From contig CAJUOT010000007.1 of assembly GCA_910588135.1 (NCBI GenBank), positions 13,258-77,257 on the forward strand: DNA of 64,000 bases, given 5' to 3'. The translations under genes were made by a program, and so were the position numbers. The DNA is from an uncultured Oscillospiraceae bacterium. GTDB taxonomy: Bacteria; Bacillota; Clostridia; Oscillospirales; Oscillospiraceae. The first letter of the stretch is position 1. Every line of letters starts with the position of its first letter. Shown here one piece after another: positions 51,175 through 59,656 of the stretch. The notes beneath the pieces were generated by a model that was not told the DNA's origin, ran no database searches, and saw only the letters and a program-made list of their open reading frames with translations.

Positions 51175-53157
51175 ATGACCATAATAAAACAATTAGACCC
51201 CCATGTGGCGGATTTGATCGCCGCCGGTGAAGTCGTCGAGCGCCCCGCCAGCGTGGTGAAGGAGCTGCTGGAAAACGCCATCGACGCGGGGGCGCAGGCC
51301 GTCACCGTGGAGATCGCCCACGGGGGGATGTCCCTCATCCGGGTCACCGACGACGGCTGCGGCATCCCGGCGGATCAGGCCGCCACCGCTTTCCTGCGCC
51401 ACGCCACCTCCAAGATCTCCACCGAGCACGATCTGGAGGCCATCGGCACCCTGGGCTTCCGGGGGGAGGCGCTGGCCGCCATCTCCGCCGTGTCCCGGGT
51501 GGAGCTGCTCACCCGCACGGAAACTGAGGCGCTGGGCACATCCCTCACCGTGGCGGCGGGCGAGGTGGTCGGCCGGGAGGAGGCGGGCTGCCCCCGGGGG
51601 ACAGCGATGACTGTTCGGGAGCTGTTTTTCAACACCCCGGCGCGGCTGAAGTTCATGAAAAAGGACGCGTCGGAGGGGGCGGCGGTGTTCGCCGCAGTAC
51701 AGCGGACGGCGCTGTCCCACCCGGAGCTGAGCGTAAAATTCATCCGGGACGGAAGGCAGGAGCTGCTCACCCCAGGGGACGGGCTGCTGAAAAGCGCCGT
51801 GTACGCCGTCATGGGCCGGGACATTGCCCTGGGCCTCCTGCCGGTGCAGGGCGGCGGCGAGGGGATGTCCGCCGAGGGCTTTGCCTCCCTGCCCTCCTGC
51901 TGCCGGGGGAGCCGGGGATACCAGCACTTTTTCGTCAACGGGCGGTATGTCAGGAGCCGGATCATGACCGCGGCGGTGGAGGAGGCCTATAAGAACCAGA
52001 AAATGGTGGGCAAATTCCCCGCCTGCGTGATCCACCTCACGGCGCGCCCGGGCGAGGTGGACGTGAACGTCCACCCCGCCAAAACCGAGGTCAAATTCCA
52101 GCGGGAGCAGGCGGTGTTCACCACGGTGTACTACGCGGTGCTCTCCGCCCTGGACCGGGACCACACCCGCCCCCAGGCCAGCATACCCGGGATGAGGCCG
52201 TCGGACACCGTGACCCCCAACCAGACCTCCCTGACCCTGCGGGACGGGGCGGGGGCGCTGGCGGGGACCCAGTTCATGCCGGCCGCCCGGTTCAAGCCCG
52301 TGGGCGGCGCGGCGCCCGCCCCCCAGCCGGCGCAAACCCCGCCGGCCCCCCCGTCCACAGCGGCGCCCGCGCCCCAGTCCGCAGGGACAGCCTCCCCCCC
52401 GCCGGAACGGAAAAAGTCTCCCTTCCAGTGGGTGGAGCCCCTGCCGGAACGGCGGGGCGAGGCCCCCGCCCCCATCCCAGTCGGGGCGGACCGCCCCGCG
52501 CCCGCGCCGGAACAGCCGCCTCCGGCCCCGGAGCCCCAGCAGCCTGCCCCGGCGGAAAAAAGCGTCCCCGCGCCCAGCCCCGCCCCGGAGGAGGAACCGT
52601 GGTTCGTGCGCGGGGAGCTGTTCCACACCTACGTGGTGGTGGAGCAGGGGGACAGGGCGCTGCTCATCGACAAGCACGCCGCCCACGAGCGGGCCAATTT
52701 CGACCGGCTCAAGGCGGAGGATTACCGGCCCATGGCCCAGGAGCTGCTCACCCCGGTGACCTTCTCCCCCCCGCCGGAGGACCGGGCCGCCCTGCTGGAG
52801 CAGGCCGGGCTGCTGGCCCGGTTCGGTTTTGAGATAGAGGAGTTCGGTTCCAGCGCCCTGGCGGTGCGCTCCGCGCCGGACTATCTGGACGCGGGGGACA
52901 TCGAGGGGGCGCTGTGCCAGCTGGCCCGCCGCCTGCGCCTCACCGGCGGGGCCGACCCCGCCGCCGCCCGGGACGAGCTGCTGCACACCATGGCCTGCAA
53001 GGCGGCCATCAAAGGCGGCTGGCGCAGCGGCGCGGAGGAGCTGGAGGAGGTGGCCCGGATGGTGATGTCCGGGGCGGTGAAATACTGCCCCCACGGGCGG
53101 CCGGTGGCCATCGAGCTGACGAAAAAGCAGCTGGAAAAGCAGTTTCGGCGGGCGTGA
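51175..53157 (+). CDS. mutL: DNA mismatch repair protein MutL
   Basis: 660 residues. GHKL ATPase motifs ELLENAIDAGA, VTDDGCGIP and GTLGFRGEAL lie in the first 110 residues. A long Pro/Ala-rich linker spans about 415-540. The C-terminal dimer/endonuclease domain has DKHAAHERANFD (variant of DQHAxxExxxxE), MACKAAIKGG and CPHGRPVAIEL, so endonuclease activity is likely. No mutS is in the window. It starts one base after the dtd stop. Confidence 0.95.
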   Translation: MTIIKQLDPHVADLIAAGEVVERPASVVKELLENAIDAGAQAVTVEIAHGGMSLIRVTDDGCGIPADQAATAFLRHATSKISTEHDLEAIGTLGFRGEALAAISAVSRVELLTRTETEALGTSLTVAAGEVVGREEAGCPRGTAMTVRELFFNTPARLKFMKKDASEGAAVFAAVQRTALSHPELSVKFIRDGRQELLTPGDGLLKSAVYAVMGRDIALGLLPVQGGGEGMSAEGFASLPSCCRGSRGYQHFFVNGRYVRSRIMTAAVEEAYKNQKMVGKFPACVIHLTARPGEVDVNVHPAKTEVKFQREQAVFTTVYYAVLSALDRDHTRPQASIPGMRPSDTVTPNQTSLTLRDGAGALAGTQFMPAARFKPVGGAAPAPQPAQTPPAPPSTAAPAPQSAGTASPPPERKKSPFQWVEPLPERRGEAPAPIPVGADRPAPAPEQPPPAPEPQQPAPAEKSVPAPSPAPEEEPWFVRGELFHTYVVVEQGDRALLIDKHAAHERANFDRLKAEDYRPMAQELLTPVTFSPPPEDRAALLEQAGLLARFGFEIEEFGSSALAVRSAPDYLDAGDIEGALCQLARRLRLTGGADPAAARDELLHTMACKAAIKGGWRSGAEELEEVARMVMSGAVKYCPHGRPVAIELTKKQLEKQFRRA

Positions 53158-53166
53158 GGGCGCGCC

Positions 53167-53703
53167 ATGGATGAGATTACATACGCGCCCCTGACGGCGG
53201 AGAACTTCGGCCTGGAATCGCTGGACAAATTTGCCCGCCGCCAGCACGTGAAGCAGTGCTGGCGGCGGGTGGACGGGGCGCTGGTGCTGCGCCCGGTGGA
53301 GTATATCGAAGATTGGACGCCGCAGGAGCGCCGGGATGTGGCCGCCCAGGTGCTCCGCGCCGCAGACGGCGGCGGCGCGGCCTTCGGGGCGTTTTCCGGC
53401 GGGGAGGTGGCGGGCTTCGCCGCCCTGGCCGGGAAACGGCTGGGCTCCCGCGGGCAGTACGCCGACCTGACCCTCTTTTACGTCTCCCAGCCCCTCCAGG
53501 GCCGGGGGATCGGCAGGGCGCTGTTTGGCATGGCCTGCGCCGCCGCCCGGGACATGGGGGCGGAACGGCTTTATATTTCCGCCCACTCGGCCTCGGAGGT
53601 GATGGCCGCCTACCGGGCGCTGGGCTGCGTGGAGGCGGAGGAGCCCGACCCCCGCCACGCGGCGGAAGAGCCCTGCGACGTGCAGTTGGAATTCCGGCTG
53701 TGA
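53167..53703 (+). CDS. GNAT-family acetyltransferase
   Basis: 178 residues. Single GNAT fold with the acetyl-CoA loop SQPLQGRGIGRALFGMAC and the C-terminal HSASEVMAAYRALGCVEAEE. Substrate unknown. It follows mutL by 9 bases and ends the operon, so it is probably co-transcribed. Confidence 0.82.
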   Translation: MDEITYAPLTAENFGLESLDKFARRQHVKQCWRRVDGALVLRPVEYIEDWTPQERRDVAAQVLRAADGGGAAFGAFSGGEVAGFAALAGKRLGSRGQYADLTLFYVSQPLQGRGIGRALFGMACAAARDMGAERLYISAHSASEVMAAYRALGCVEAEEPDPRHAAEEPCDVQLEFRL

Positions 53704-53710
53704 CAGTACG

Positions 53711-53749
53711 GCAAAGCCCCCGCCTGATGGCATCAGGCGGGGGCTTTGC
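53711..53749. terminator. Bidirectional terminator, 19-bp stem
   Basis: 53711-53729 and 53731-53749 are inverted copies around one G (GCAAAGCCCCCGCCTGATG arm). It lies between the convergent GNAT and P-loop ATPase genes. T-tracts are short on both sides. Confidence 0.75.
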
Positions 53750-53756
53750 CGCGGCA

Positions 53757-55253
53757 TCACCAGCTGTACTTCCGGTAAACGCTGAAAATCGTCTCGCCGT
53801 AGGTCCGCGTGGGTAGCCTTAGTTTCCGGCAAAATCCGTAATGAACACAATAACGCGGGTAGGACGGCATGAACCCCAGGGAGTCGTCCTTGTACTTGAA
53901 AATCCACCGTCCCTTTGCAGTGATGCAGCCGATCACACTGTAGTCGAACAACGTCTTGGCCACGTCAATCGGCGCTTTTTTATTATCCCTGCACCAACTG
54001 CTTACCTCCTCGTTCTCCTCGAAACGTTCCAGCAGAGTTTTCAGCTCCGCCCGGCCCTCGGCCACCTCGGTAATACAGTTGAGCGCTCCCCGCCAGCAGG
54101 ACATAAAGCTCTGCACCTCGTCCCGGAACTCCCGATAAAACCATGCGGAGTAATCAATCTCCGCGTCCTTCACATTGTTCAGGGTCAGCTTTGCTCCCTT
54201 GGCCCGCGCCGTACAGGTCTTGAGTAACTTGATGATATCCCGTGGGCGGCTGAATGTCAGCATACACATATACTGCCACAGCCCTCTTTCCGTGGCACGC
54301 TCGTCCGCCACAAGATTCCAGTAGTTCTCCACCGGGACATCCGGGTACTTCTCCCGAACAGTGGCAGCAATGCGCTTCTCCGCGATCTGTTTCATAGACC
54401 ACGGGTCCTTCTCATTCGTCGTCCAGTTCAGCCGCAGAACGTAATCGTCCAGCTTGTTCAGGTCATTGTCCTCTAGGCTGTCAAAAATGTCCGAGCGCAG
54501 CGCCAGGACGGGAAGGCATCTGATCCCGCTCCGCTTAGAAAAGTTAGAAATCTCTTCTACCGCCCGGAGCAGAGACAGGATCACCATGTTGAGGTTGGTG
54601 TTTTTCCCCTGATATCCCTCATCCAGCTCGTCGATTAGGATGATAAAAGTAGACTCGGTGTGGATCCCTTTGAAAAGTCCCTCCAACACTTTGACCGCCT
54701 TGTTATAGTGGACCTGCGCGGTAGTTTCTGTGGCAGAAACAGCGGCGTGCTCTCCGGCCAGGATGGAACAGGCCAGTGTGATCTTATTCTCATTCTGCTT
54801 CAGCCGGCTGATCGTATCCGCCATGGATATCCCCTCGGGGAAGTTATCCACCAAAAACTTTTTCAACTGCTCCAGCCCACCCGTGTCCTCGGCGGAGTTG
54901 TCCTGCATCACCAGATTGGCCAGCTCCGTCAAAAGCAAGAACTTCCACGCCGATACGTATTTGGACTTGTCCTGTAGGCCGCGATCCCCCATCGCTTTGA
55001 AATCTGTCAGGGGAAAGTCTCGAAGCGAAATGTCCATAGCAAACGAAGTGGGGTCCGCCTCAGCCTGGAGGCGGAGCTTTTGGAGGATAGCCGACTTCCC
55101 CGTCCCCTTCCGTCCAATGATATAGCGCTTTCCCCCCTTCAGAATGTCCTCGTAACCAGGAAACTCCACAAAATACTTCTCCAGGGAAAGATCGTTTTTC
55201 GCGTCGTCTTCCCCCCAGTTGATGTCGGAAAACTGAATCTCAAATGTTTTCAT
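53757..55253 (-). CDS. P-loop ATPase, Sll1717-like, possible defence protein
   Basis: 498 residues. Walker A GRKGTGKSAIL near residue 45, Walker B FIILIDELDEGY near 225, a likely sensor segment LPVLALRSDIF, and FSRPRDIIKLLKTC near 330. This resembles the P-loop ATPases grouped with Sll1717, some of which accompany phage-defence loci; that grouping is from memory. Base composition is visibly lower in GC than flanking genes, suggesting recent acquisition. It stands alone, with AGAAGGGATGG upstream of the ATG. No partner effector gene is adjacent. Confidence 0.65.
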   Translation of the reverse strand: MKTFEIQFSDINWGEDDAKNDLSLEKYFVEFPGYEDILKGGKRYIIGRKGTGKSAILQKLRLQAEADPTSFAMDISLRDFPLTDFKAMGDRGLQDKSKYVSAWKFLLLTELANLVMQDNSAEDTGGLEQLKKFLVDNFPEGISMADTISRLKQNENKITLACSILAGEHAAVSATETTAQVHYNKAVKVLEGLFKGIHTESTFIILIDELDEGYQGKNTNLNMVILSLLRAVEEISNFSKRSGIRCLPVLALRSDIFDSLEDNDLNKLDDYVLRLNWTTNEKDPWSMKQIAEKRIAATVREKYPDVPVENYWNLVADERATERGLWQYMCMLTFSRPRDIIKLLKTCTARAKGAKLTLNNVKDAEIDYSAWFYREFRDEVQSFMSCWRGALNCITEVAEGRAELKTLLERFEENEEVSSWCRDNKKAPIDVAKTLFDYSVIGCITAKGRWIFKYKDDSLGFMPSYPRYCVHYGFCRKLRLPTRTYGETIFSVYRKYSW

Positions 55254-55334
55254 ATAAGACCATCCCTTCTCATTCCCTCTGACTACGGACCAAGCCCTCA
55301 AACGGGCATCCCCTCCGAGGAAAGCGTCCGCGCG

Positions 55335-56744
55335 CTACGGGTGGTCCAGCGGCACGGACGGCAGGTAGCTGGTGGGCTCGGGCTCCGGCGGGGCCTCCGG
55401 CGTCACGCCGGGGCGGCGGACAGCGTTGGGAAAGGGGATGAAGCACAGGTCCATATCCACGTCCGAGCTGATGCCGGCCACCTTGCCCTTGGACGAGTAC
55501 TGCCACATCTGGAAGTCATAGCGGAAGCTGGGGCCGGAGGCGTACTGCGCGTACCAGAAGGGATACCGGGTGAGCTTGGACAGGTCCATCTTCACGTAGC
55601 CGCAGTAGTCGTTGAAGTAGAACATGGGCTGGTAGCCCGCCTCCTCCACCCGGGTGCAGAAGGCGTCGATGCACTGGGTGATCACCTTGGCGTCCACGCC
55701 GTAGGCCCGGGAGTCGCCGCCCCCCAGAAACTCCCAGTCGCAAACGACGGGATAGTTGATGTACTGCCGGTAGGGCTCCAGCTTCTGAATGAGCAGGTCC
55801 GCCTCCTCGACGGCCTCTTCCACTGTGATGGCGTTGGAGAAGAGGTACGCCCCCACGTCCATCCCGGCGGCGATGGCCCCCTGCATATTTTTGTCAAACC
55901 AGGAGTCCTCCATCAGCACGCCGCTGCCCCAGCCCCGGTTGCCCGCCCGGATGATGGCAAAGTCGATGCCGTCCATGGCCACGGCGTTCCAGTCGATCTC
56001 CCCCTTGTGGCCGGACACGTCGATCCCCCGGGTGAAGTAGCCGCCGGAGTAGACCACGCGGCCCTTTTCATCCCGGCTGAACTGTCCGTCGGTGAAGGAG
56101 ACGGGGGGCACCCCCTCCAGCACATCCAGCCAGTAGTTGCTGTGGCGGAACATCCCCTGGGACACGTCGGTGTCCATCATCCGCCACACGATGGCGGCCA
56201 TCTCCTCCCGGGCGATGGGCTCGTCCGGGGAAAAGGTCCGGGTGCCGTCCTCCTGGACGGTGCCCCACATGATGTTCTTTTCATAGAGCTCCACCACATA
56301 GCCGTCGTCGCAGTCGGTATAGGGGCTCTCTCCCGAGATGTCGGTGAGGTCCAGCGCCCGGGCCGCCATCCGGGCCACGTCCCGCCGGGTGGGGGCCTCG
56401 TCCAGGTACTCCTCGTTGAAGGAGTAGACCAGCCGGTTTTCCACGGCGGGCTGGATATAGCTGTAAGCCCAGTGCTTCCCCGGCTCCCGCTCGGGCAGCT
56501 CCACGCCGATGGCCCCCAGGATGAGCTTGAAGCTCTGCCCCCAGGTGAGGGTGTCCCGGCAGTGGAAGCTGCCGTCTGGATAGCCCCCCAGCACCCCCTG
56601 GTTGTACAGGTCCACGATGTACCGGTAGGACCAGTGGTCCTCCGCCACATCGGGGAAGGGTCCGGTGGGGGCGGCCATGGCGGTGGTGCTGGAGGTGACC
56701 GCCAGCAGGACGGCCAGGAGGAGGGTTGCGGCGCGTTTTTTCAT
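55335..56744 (-). CDS. Secreted SLH-domain GH25 lysozyme
   Basis: 469 residues. Sec signal peptide MKKRAATLLLAVLLAVTSSTTAMA. Then about three S-layer-homology units (FPDVAEDHWSYRYIVDLYNQGVLGGYPDG..., to about residue 200) that anchor to the wall. A GH25 muramidase domain follows (about 245-440; RGIDVSGHKGEIDW, catalytic DWE in VVCDWEFLG, FWYAQYAS). It should hydrolyse peptidoglycan at the cell surface. AAAGGA precedes the ATG. Monocistronic. Confidence 0.9.
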   Translation of the reverse strand: MKKRAATLLLAVLLAVTSSTTAMAAPTGPFPDVAEDHWSYRYIVDLYNQGVLGGYPDGSFHCRDTLTWGQSFKLILGAIGVELPEREPGKHWAYSYIQPAVENRLVYSFNEEYLDEAPTRRDVARMAARALDLTDISGESPYTDCDDGYVVELYEKNIMWGTVQEDGTRTFSPDEPIAREEMAAIVWRMMDTDVSQGMFRHSNYWLDVLEGVPPVSFTDGQFSRDEKGRVVYSGGYFTRGIDVSGHKGEIDWNAVAMDGIDFAIIRAGNRGWGSGVLMEDSWFDKNMQGAIAAGMDVGAYLFSNAITVEEAVEEADLLIQKLEPYRQYINYPVVCDWEFLGGGDSRAYGVDAKVITQCIDAFCTRVEEAGYQPMFYFNDYCGYVKMDLSKLTRYPFWYAQYASGPSFRYDFQMWQYSSKGKVAGISSDVDMDLCFIPFPNAVRRPGVTPEAPPEPEPTSYLPSVPLDHP

Positions 56745-56862
56745 GGTTTTTCCTTTCGTCTCCGGGGTGGGTAGGGTTGTATGCTCTATTTTACATAATT
56801 CGACACCGTCTGACAAGCCCCGGAAAAGATTTTATACTTTTGAAAAATTTGCACCACACCCC

Positions 56863-56891
56863 TTGACAGCGCCTCCGCGGTGTGGTATTCT
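56863..56891 (+). promoter_or_regulatory. Promoter of the XRE/DUF3169 operon
   Basis: TTGACA (56863-56868), 17 bases, TATTCT (56886-56891). The transcript start falls at the edge of the phased operator array that follows. Confidence 0.75.
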
Positions 56892-56897
56892 CGTGAT

Positions 56898-56956
56898 GAC
56901 AAATAAAGTTGTCAAATCGACATGGTTACTTGTCAGAACGACAAAGAAAACTGTCA
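56898..56956 (+). promoter_or_regulatory. Phased TGTCA/GACA operator array
   Basis: TGTCA occurs at 56910, 56931 and 56952, and GACA at 56898, 56919 and 56940. Both series repeat every 21 bases, giving inverted TGTCA-N4-GACA units on one DNA face. It covers the start site and leader up to the ribosome site. Probable binding array of the XRE protein encoded second in the operon. Confidence 0.7.
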
Positions 56957-56970
56957 GGAGGAACAGGCAT

Positions 56971-57174
56971 ATGATCTGGAGTGAACTGGGAATCAGCGGC
57001 GGCACGGCGCTGATCGTGCTGTGCGCGCTGTACTTCGTCATCAAGTGGGCGGTGCGCAGCGGGATTCGGGAGGCCTGCGCGCGCATGAACGGGGAAAAGA
57101 GCTGGCTTCGGGGAACCTGCGAGAAGGTTTTCTCGGAGGAGGAGCCCTCCGAGCCGGGGAAGGCGCCGAACTGA
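56971..57174 (+). CDS. Small single-helix membrane protein
   Basis: 67 residues. Membrane helix at about 9-27 (GGTALIVLCALYFVIKWAV) and a charged C-terminal tail. AGGAGG lies 9 bases before the ATG. First gene of an operon with an XRE regulator and a DUF3169 protein. Unknown function. Confidence 0.75.
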   Translation: MIWSELGISGGTALIVLCALYFVIKWAVRSGIREACARMNGEKSWLRGTCEKVFSEEEPSEPGKAPN

Positions 57175-57188
57175 GCGGGGGCGCAGCC

Positions 57189-57407
57189 ATGCTGAAAAAC
57201 CGCTTGAAGGAGCGCCGGGCGGCGCTGGGGGTCAACCAGCAGGAGCTGGGGCGCATGGCCGGGGTGTCCCGGCAGACCATCAGCCTCATCGAGCGGGGGG
57301 ACTACTCCCCCTCGGTGACGCTGGCCCTCACCCTGGCCAAGATCTGCGGGGTGGCGGTGGAGGACATTTTCAGTCTGGAGGAGGAGAGAAACGATGAACG
57401 ACAATAA
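57189..57407 (+). CDS. XRE-family regulator, 72 residues
   Basis: A minimal HTH_3 domain: LKNRLKERRAALGVNQQELGRMAGVSRQTISLIERGDYSPSVTLALTLAKICGVAVEDIF. It resembles the short regulators that precede DUF3169 or DUF6442 membrane proteins in Firmicutes. It probably binds the 21-bp-phased array at the operon start. Overlaps the next gene by 14 bases. Confidence 0.88.
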   Translation: MLKNRLKERRAALGVNQQELGRMAGVSRQTISLIERGDYSPSVTLALTLAKICGVAVEDIFSLEEERNDERQ

Positions 57408-58194
57408 CGACGCGGTCAAGCAGGAGAATAAAAAGGCCCTGCCCAAATTCGCCCTTATTATAGCGCTGTCCCTGGCGGGGGGAATCGCCCTGGGTCTGGT
57501 GCTGACCCTCTCGGGCGTGGAAAGCCTGGGGGATAACCTGACCGCCGCCGGGGCGTGGTTCACCCGGTACGCGGCGGCCCCGCTGCTGGTGGCCGTGCCC
57601 CTGCTTGAGCTGGCAGTCTGCCTGCCCATCTACTTCGGCGCGAAAAAGCGGCTTTCCGCCTGGGACGGGGAGGACGAATCCGTGGGCAGCGACGCCGAGG
57701 CCAGACTGTCCGTGTGCCTCTGGGTCACCGGGATGGCCCTCATTGCCACCATGTTCCTGCTGGCGGCCATGACCGCCGGCTTTGTGAACGACGCGGGCAC
57801 GCCCCGGATGATGCCCAAGGAGCTGTTTTTCAGCGGCCTGGGGGCGTTCCTGGCCAGTCTGGCGGTGTGCGTGGTGCTCCAGCAGAAGCTGGTGGACCTG
57901 GCCAAGCGGCTCAACCCGGAAAAGCAGGGCTCGGTGTACGACACCAAGTTCCAGAAAAAGTGGTTTGAGAGCTGCGACGAGGCGGAGCGGGCCATCATCG
58001 GCCAGTGCGCCTACCGGGCGTATCAGGCCGCGGGCCGCACCTGTCTGGCGCTGTGGCTGGTGCTGCTGCTGGGCGGGATGTTATTCGACTGGGGCTTCCT
58101 GCCCGTCCTGGTGGTATGTATTATCTGGGGCGTGAGCCAGTCGGTGTACTGCGGGTGGTCCATCAAGCTGGGCAAGTCCGGCGGAAAGCTGTAG
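57394..58194 (+). CDS. DUF3169 membrane protein
   Basis: 266 residues with about six membrane helices in three pairs and a soluble loop with YDTKFQKKWFESCDEAERAIIGQCAYRAY, characteristic of DUF3169. The family is usually encoded right after a short XRE regulator, as here. Function not established. GAGGAGAG precedes the ATG at 57394. Confidence 0.82.
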   Translation: MNDNNDAVKQENKKALPKFALIIALSLAGGIALGLVLTLSGVESLGDNLTAAGAWFTRYAAAPLLVAVPLLELAVCLPIYFGAKKRLSAWDGEDESVGSDAEARLSVCLWVTGMALIATMFLLAAMTAGFVNDAGTPRMMPKELFFSGLGAFLASLAVCVVLQQKLVDLAKRLNPEKQGSVYDTKFQKKWFESCDEAERAIIGQCAYRAYQAAGRTCLALWLVLLLGGMLFDWGFLPVLVVCIIWGVSQSVYCGWSIKLGKSGGKL

Positions 58195-58241
58195 CGTGGA
58201 TCGGGAGACCGGGGAGAACCACAGACAAGGAGGTCAAAATC

Positions 58242-58442
58242 ATGCGGAACTGTCTCAGGTGCGGCGCCGAAATGCAGGAGGGCTGCACGGTAAAGGTGGA
58301 GGGCGCGGGCTACGGCGTGGTGCTGTCCACCCAGGAGAACAAACTGTTCAGCGGGCGGATCGGCAGGCCCCGGGTGGCAATCTGCCCCCAATGCGGCGAG
58401 GTGTCCCTCTATCTGGACGACGTGGGCAGGCTGGGCAGCTGA
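58242..58442 (+). CDS. Small zinc-ribbon protein
   Basis: 66 residues. Two CxxC knuckles: MRNCLRCGAEM at the N-terminus and ICPQCGEVSLYLD near the end. AAGGAGG precedes the ATG at 58242. It follows the DUF3169 gene by 47 bases and is likely the operon's last gene. A role in nucleic-acid or protein binding is possible but not shown. Confidence 0.78.
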   Translation: MRNCLRCGAEMQEGCTVKVEGAGYGVVLSTQENKLFSGRIGRPRVAICPQCGEVSLYLDDVGRLGS

Positions 58443-58464
58443 AGCGTAAAAATCAACCGCCCCC

Positions 58465-58603
58465 TGGAAATCAATTTTACGCATTTTGTCTTTGCGGCGC
58501 TGAGTAGGGGCGCACATGGTGCGCCCGCAAATAGCAGCGGCAGTTCCGCGGGCGGACAATGTCCGCCCCTACAGAGAGATCCCATCAAAAATTGATTTCC
58601 CAG
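58465..58603 (+). mobile_element. 139-bp MITE-like insertion
   Basis: Terminal inverted repeats TGGAAATCAATTTT (58465-58478) and AAAATTGATTTCCCA (58588-58602), with one indel. It is flanked by a 12-base direct duplication TCAACCGCCCCC (58453-58464 and 58604-58615). Inside are two palindromes, GGGCGCAC/GTGCGCCC (58508-58526) and GGGCGGAC/GTCCGCCC (58550-58568), of the GTAGGGGCG type. It has no coding capacity. It split a terminator. Confidence 0.7.
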
Positions 58604-58632
58604 TCAACCGCCCCCGGGCGGTTGATTTTTTT
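58604..58632 (+). terminator. Terminator next to the MITE-like insertion
   Basis: TCAACCGCCC (58604-58613) pairs with GGGCGGTTGA (58616-58625), then a T7 run. The left arm is duplicated before the insertion, so this stem remains complete after it. Confidence 0.75.
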
Positions 58633-58689
58633 GCGTGCATCATGTAAAATAAAAGCCCAAGCTGACGAAACAGGGGGGGAGGGAACGTC

Positions 58690-59655
58690 TTGTCCGCGTT
58701 ATTGCTGCCCAACGAGATACTGTCCATGTCCGCCCAGGCGGCCCGGCTGCTGGTGGAGTACGGCGACGGGGACGGGGCTCTCTTATACCTTGCCCTTCTG
58801 GAGTGCGGCGGGGACGGGGACAAAGCTACCGCCCGCCTGCACTGGGAGGACGGGCGGCTGCGCCCCGCCTGGGAGCGGCTGGCCGCCCTGGGTCTGGCCC
58901 CGCCCCGGCCGGACACCCCAGCCCCGCCCCCCCCGCAGGACAGCCGCCCCCCCGAGTATACCCGGGGGGACATCGCCGCCGCCCTGGACCGGGAGCCGGT
59001 GTTTCAAGGGCTGTGCCGGGAGCTGGAGGGGATGCTGGGCCGGGTGTTCACCGACAACGATTTAAGGTGCGTGTACACCATCTACGACCACCTGGGGCTC
59101 CCCTCCGAGGTGATCCTGCTGCTCACCGGCTTTGCAATCAGCCGGGAGCGGCGGCAGAAAAACAGCCCCGCCGCCTGTCCCCGGATGCCCGCCATCCAGC
59201 GGGAGGCGTTCAAATGGAAACGGCTGGGGCTGGACACCCTGGAGCGGGCGGAGGACTACCTGCGCCGCCAGGAGGCGGCGGACGCGCGGGAGTGGGAGAT
59301 TCTCCAGGCCGTGGGCGTCACCGAGCGCCGCCCCGCCGTGGAAAAAGAGCGGGAGTACATCGCCGCCTGGACGGACATGGGCCTCAGCGGCGAGCTGATC
59401 CGCATGGCCTACGAGCGCACTGTGTACCAGAAAAAGGCCATGAACTGGCCCTACATGAACAAAATTTTGCAGTCCTGGCACGGGGCGGGGTACAAAACCC
59501 CCGCCCAGGTGGAGGCGGGGGACAGGCCCCCGAAGCGGCAGGTCCAGCCCTCCAAGAACCAGCCCCGGGACTTCCAGCCCAGCCCGGAGCGGATTCAAAA
59601 AAACAACGACTGGCTGGATCAATTCCTGGCGGAACAGCAGAAAGGCGGGAAATGA
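58690..59655 (+). CDS. DnaD-domain primosome protein
   Basis: 321 residues. N-terminal winged-helix-like region (1 to about 75), a Pro-rich linker, then two DnaD-like C-terminal domains (about 100-170 with VYTIYDHLGLPSEVILLL, and about 215-270 with NWPYMNKILQSWH). It probably remodels origin DNA and recruits the helicase loader. TTG start with GGGAGGG upstream. The DnaC-like ATPase gene starts right after its stop. Confidence 0.88.
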   Translation: MSALLLPNEILSMSAQAARLLVEYGDGDGALLYLALLECGGDGDKATARLHWEDGRLRPAWERLAALGLAPPRPDTPAPPPPQDSRPPEYTRGDIAAALDREPVFQGLCRELEGMLGRVFTDNDLRCVYTIYDHLGLPSEVILLLTGFAISRERRQKNSPAACPRMPAIQREAFKWKRLGLDTLERAEDYLRRQEAADAREWEILQAVGVTERRPAVEKEREYIAAWTDMGLSGELIRMAYERTVYQKKAMNWPYMNKILQSWHGAGYKTPAQVEAGDRPPKRQVQPSKNQPRDFQPSPERIQKNNDWLDQFLAEQQKGGK

Positions 59656-59656
59656 G

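Noticed and set aside
53240..53262. CACGTG-containing sequence as a third parS
   Set aside because: Flanks (AGCACGTGAAGC) break the required palindrome; it is coding sequence of the GNAT gene.
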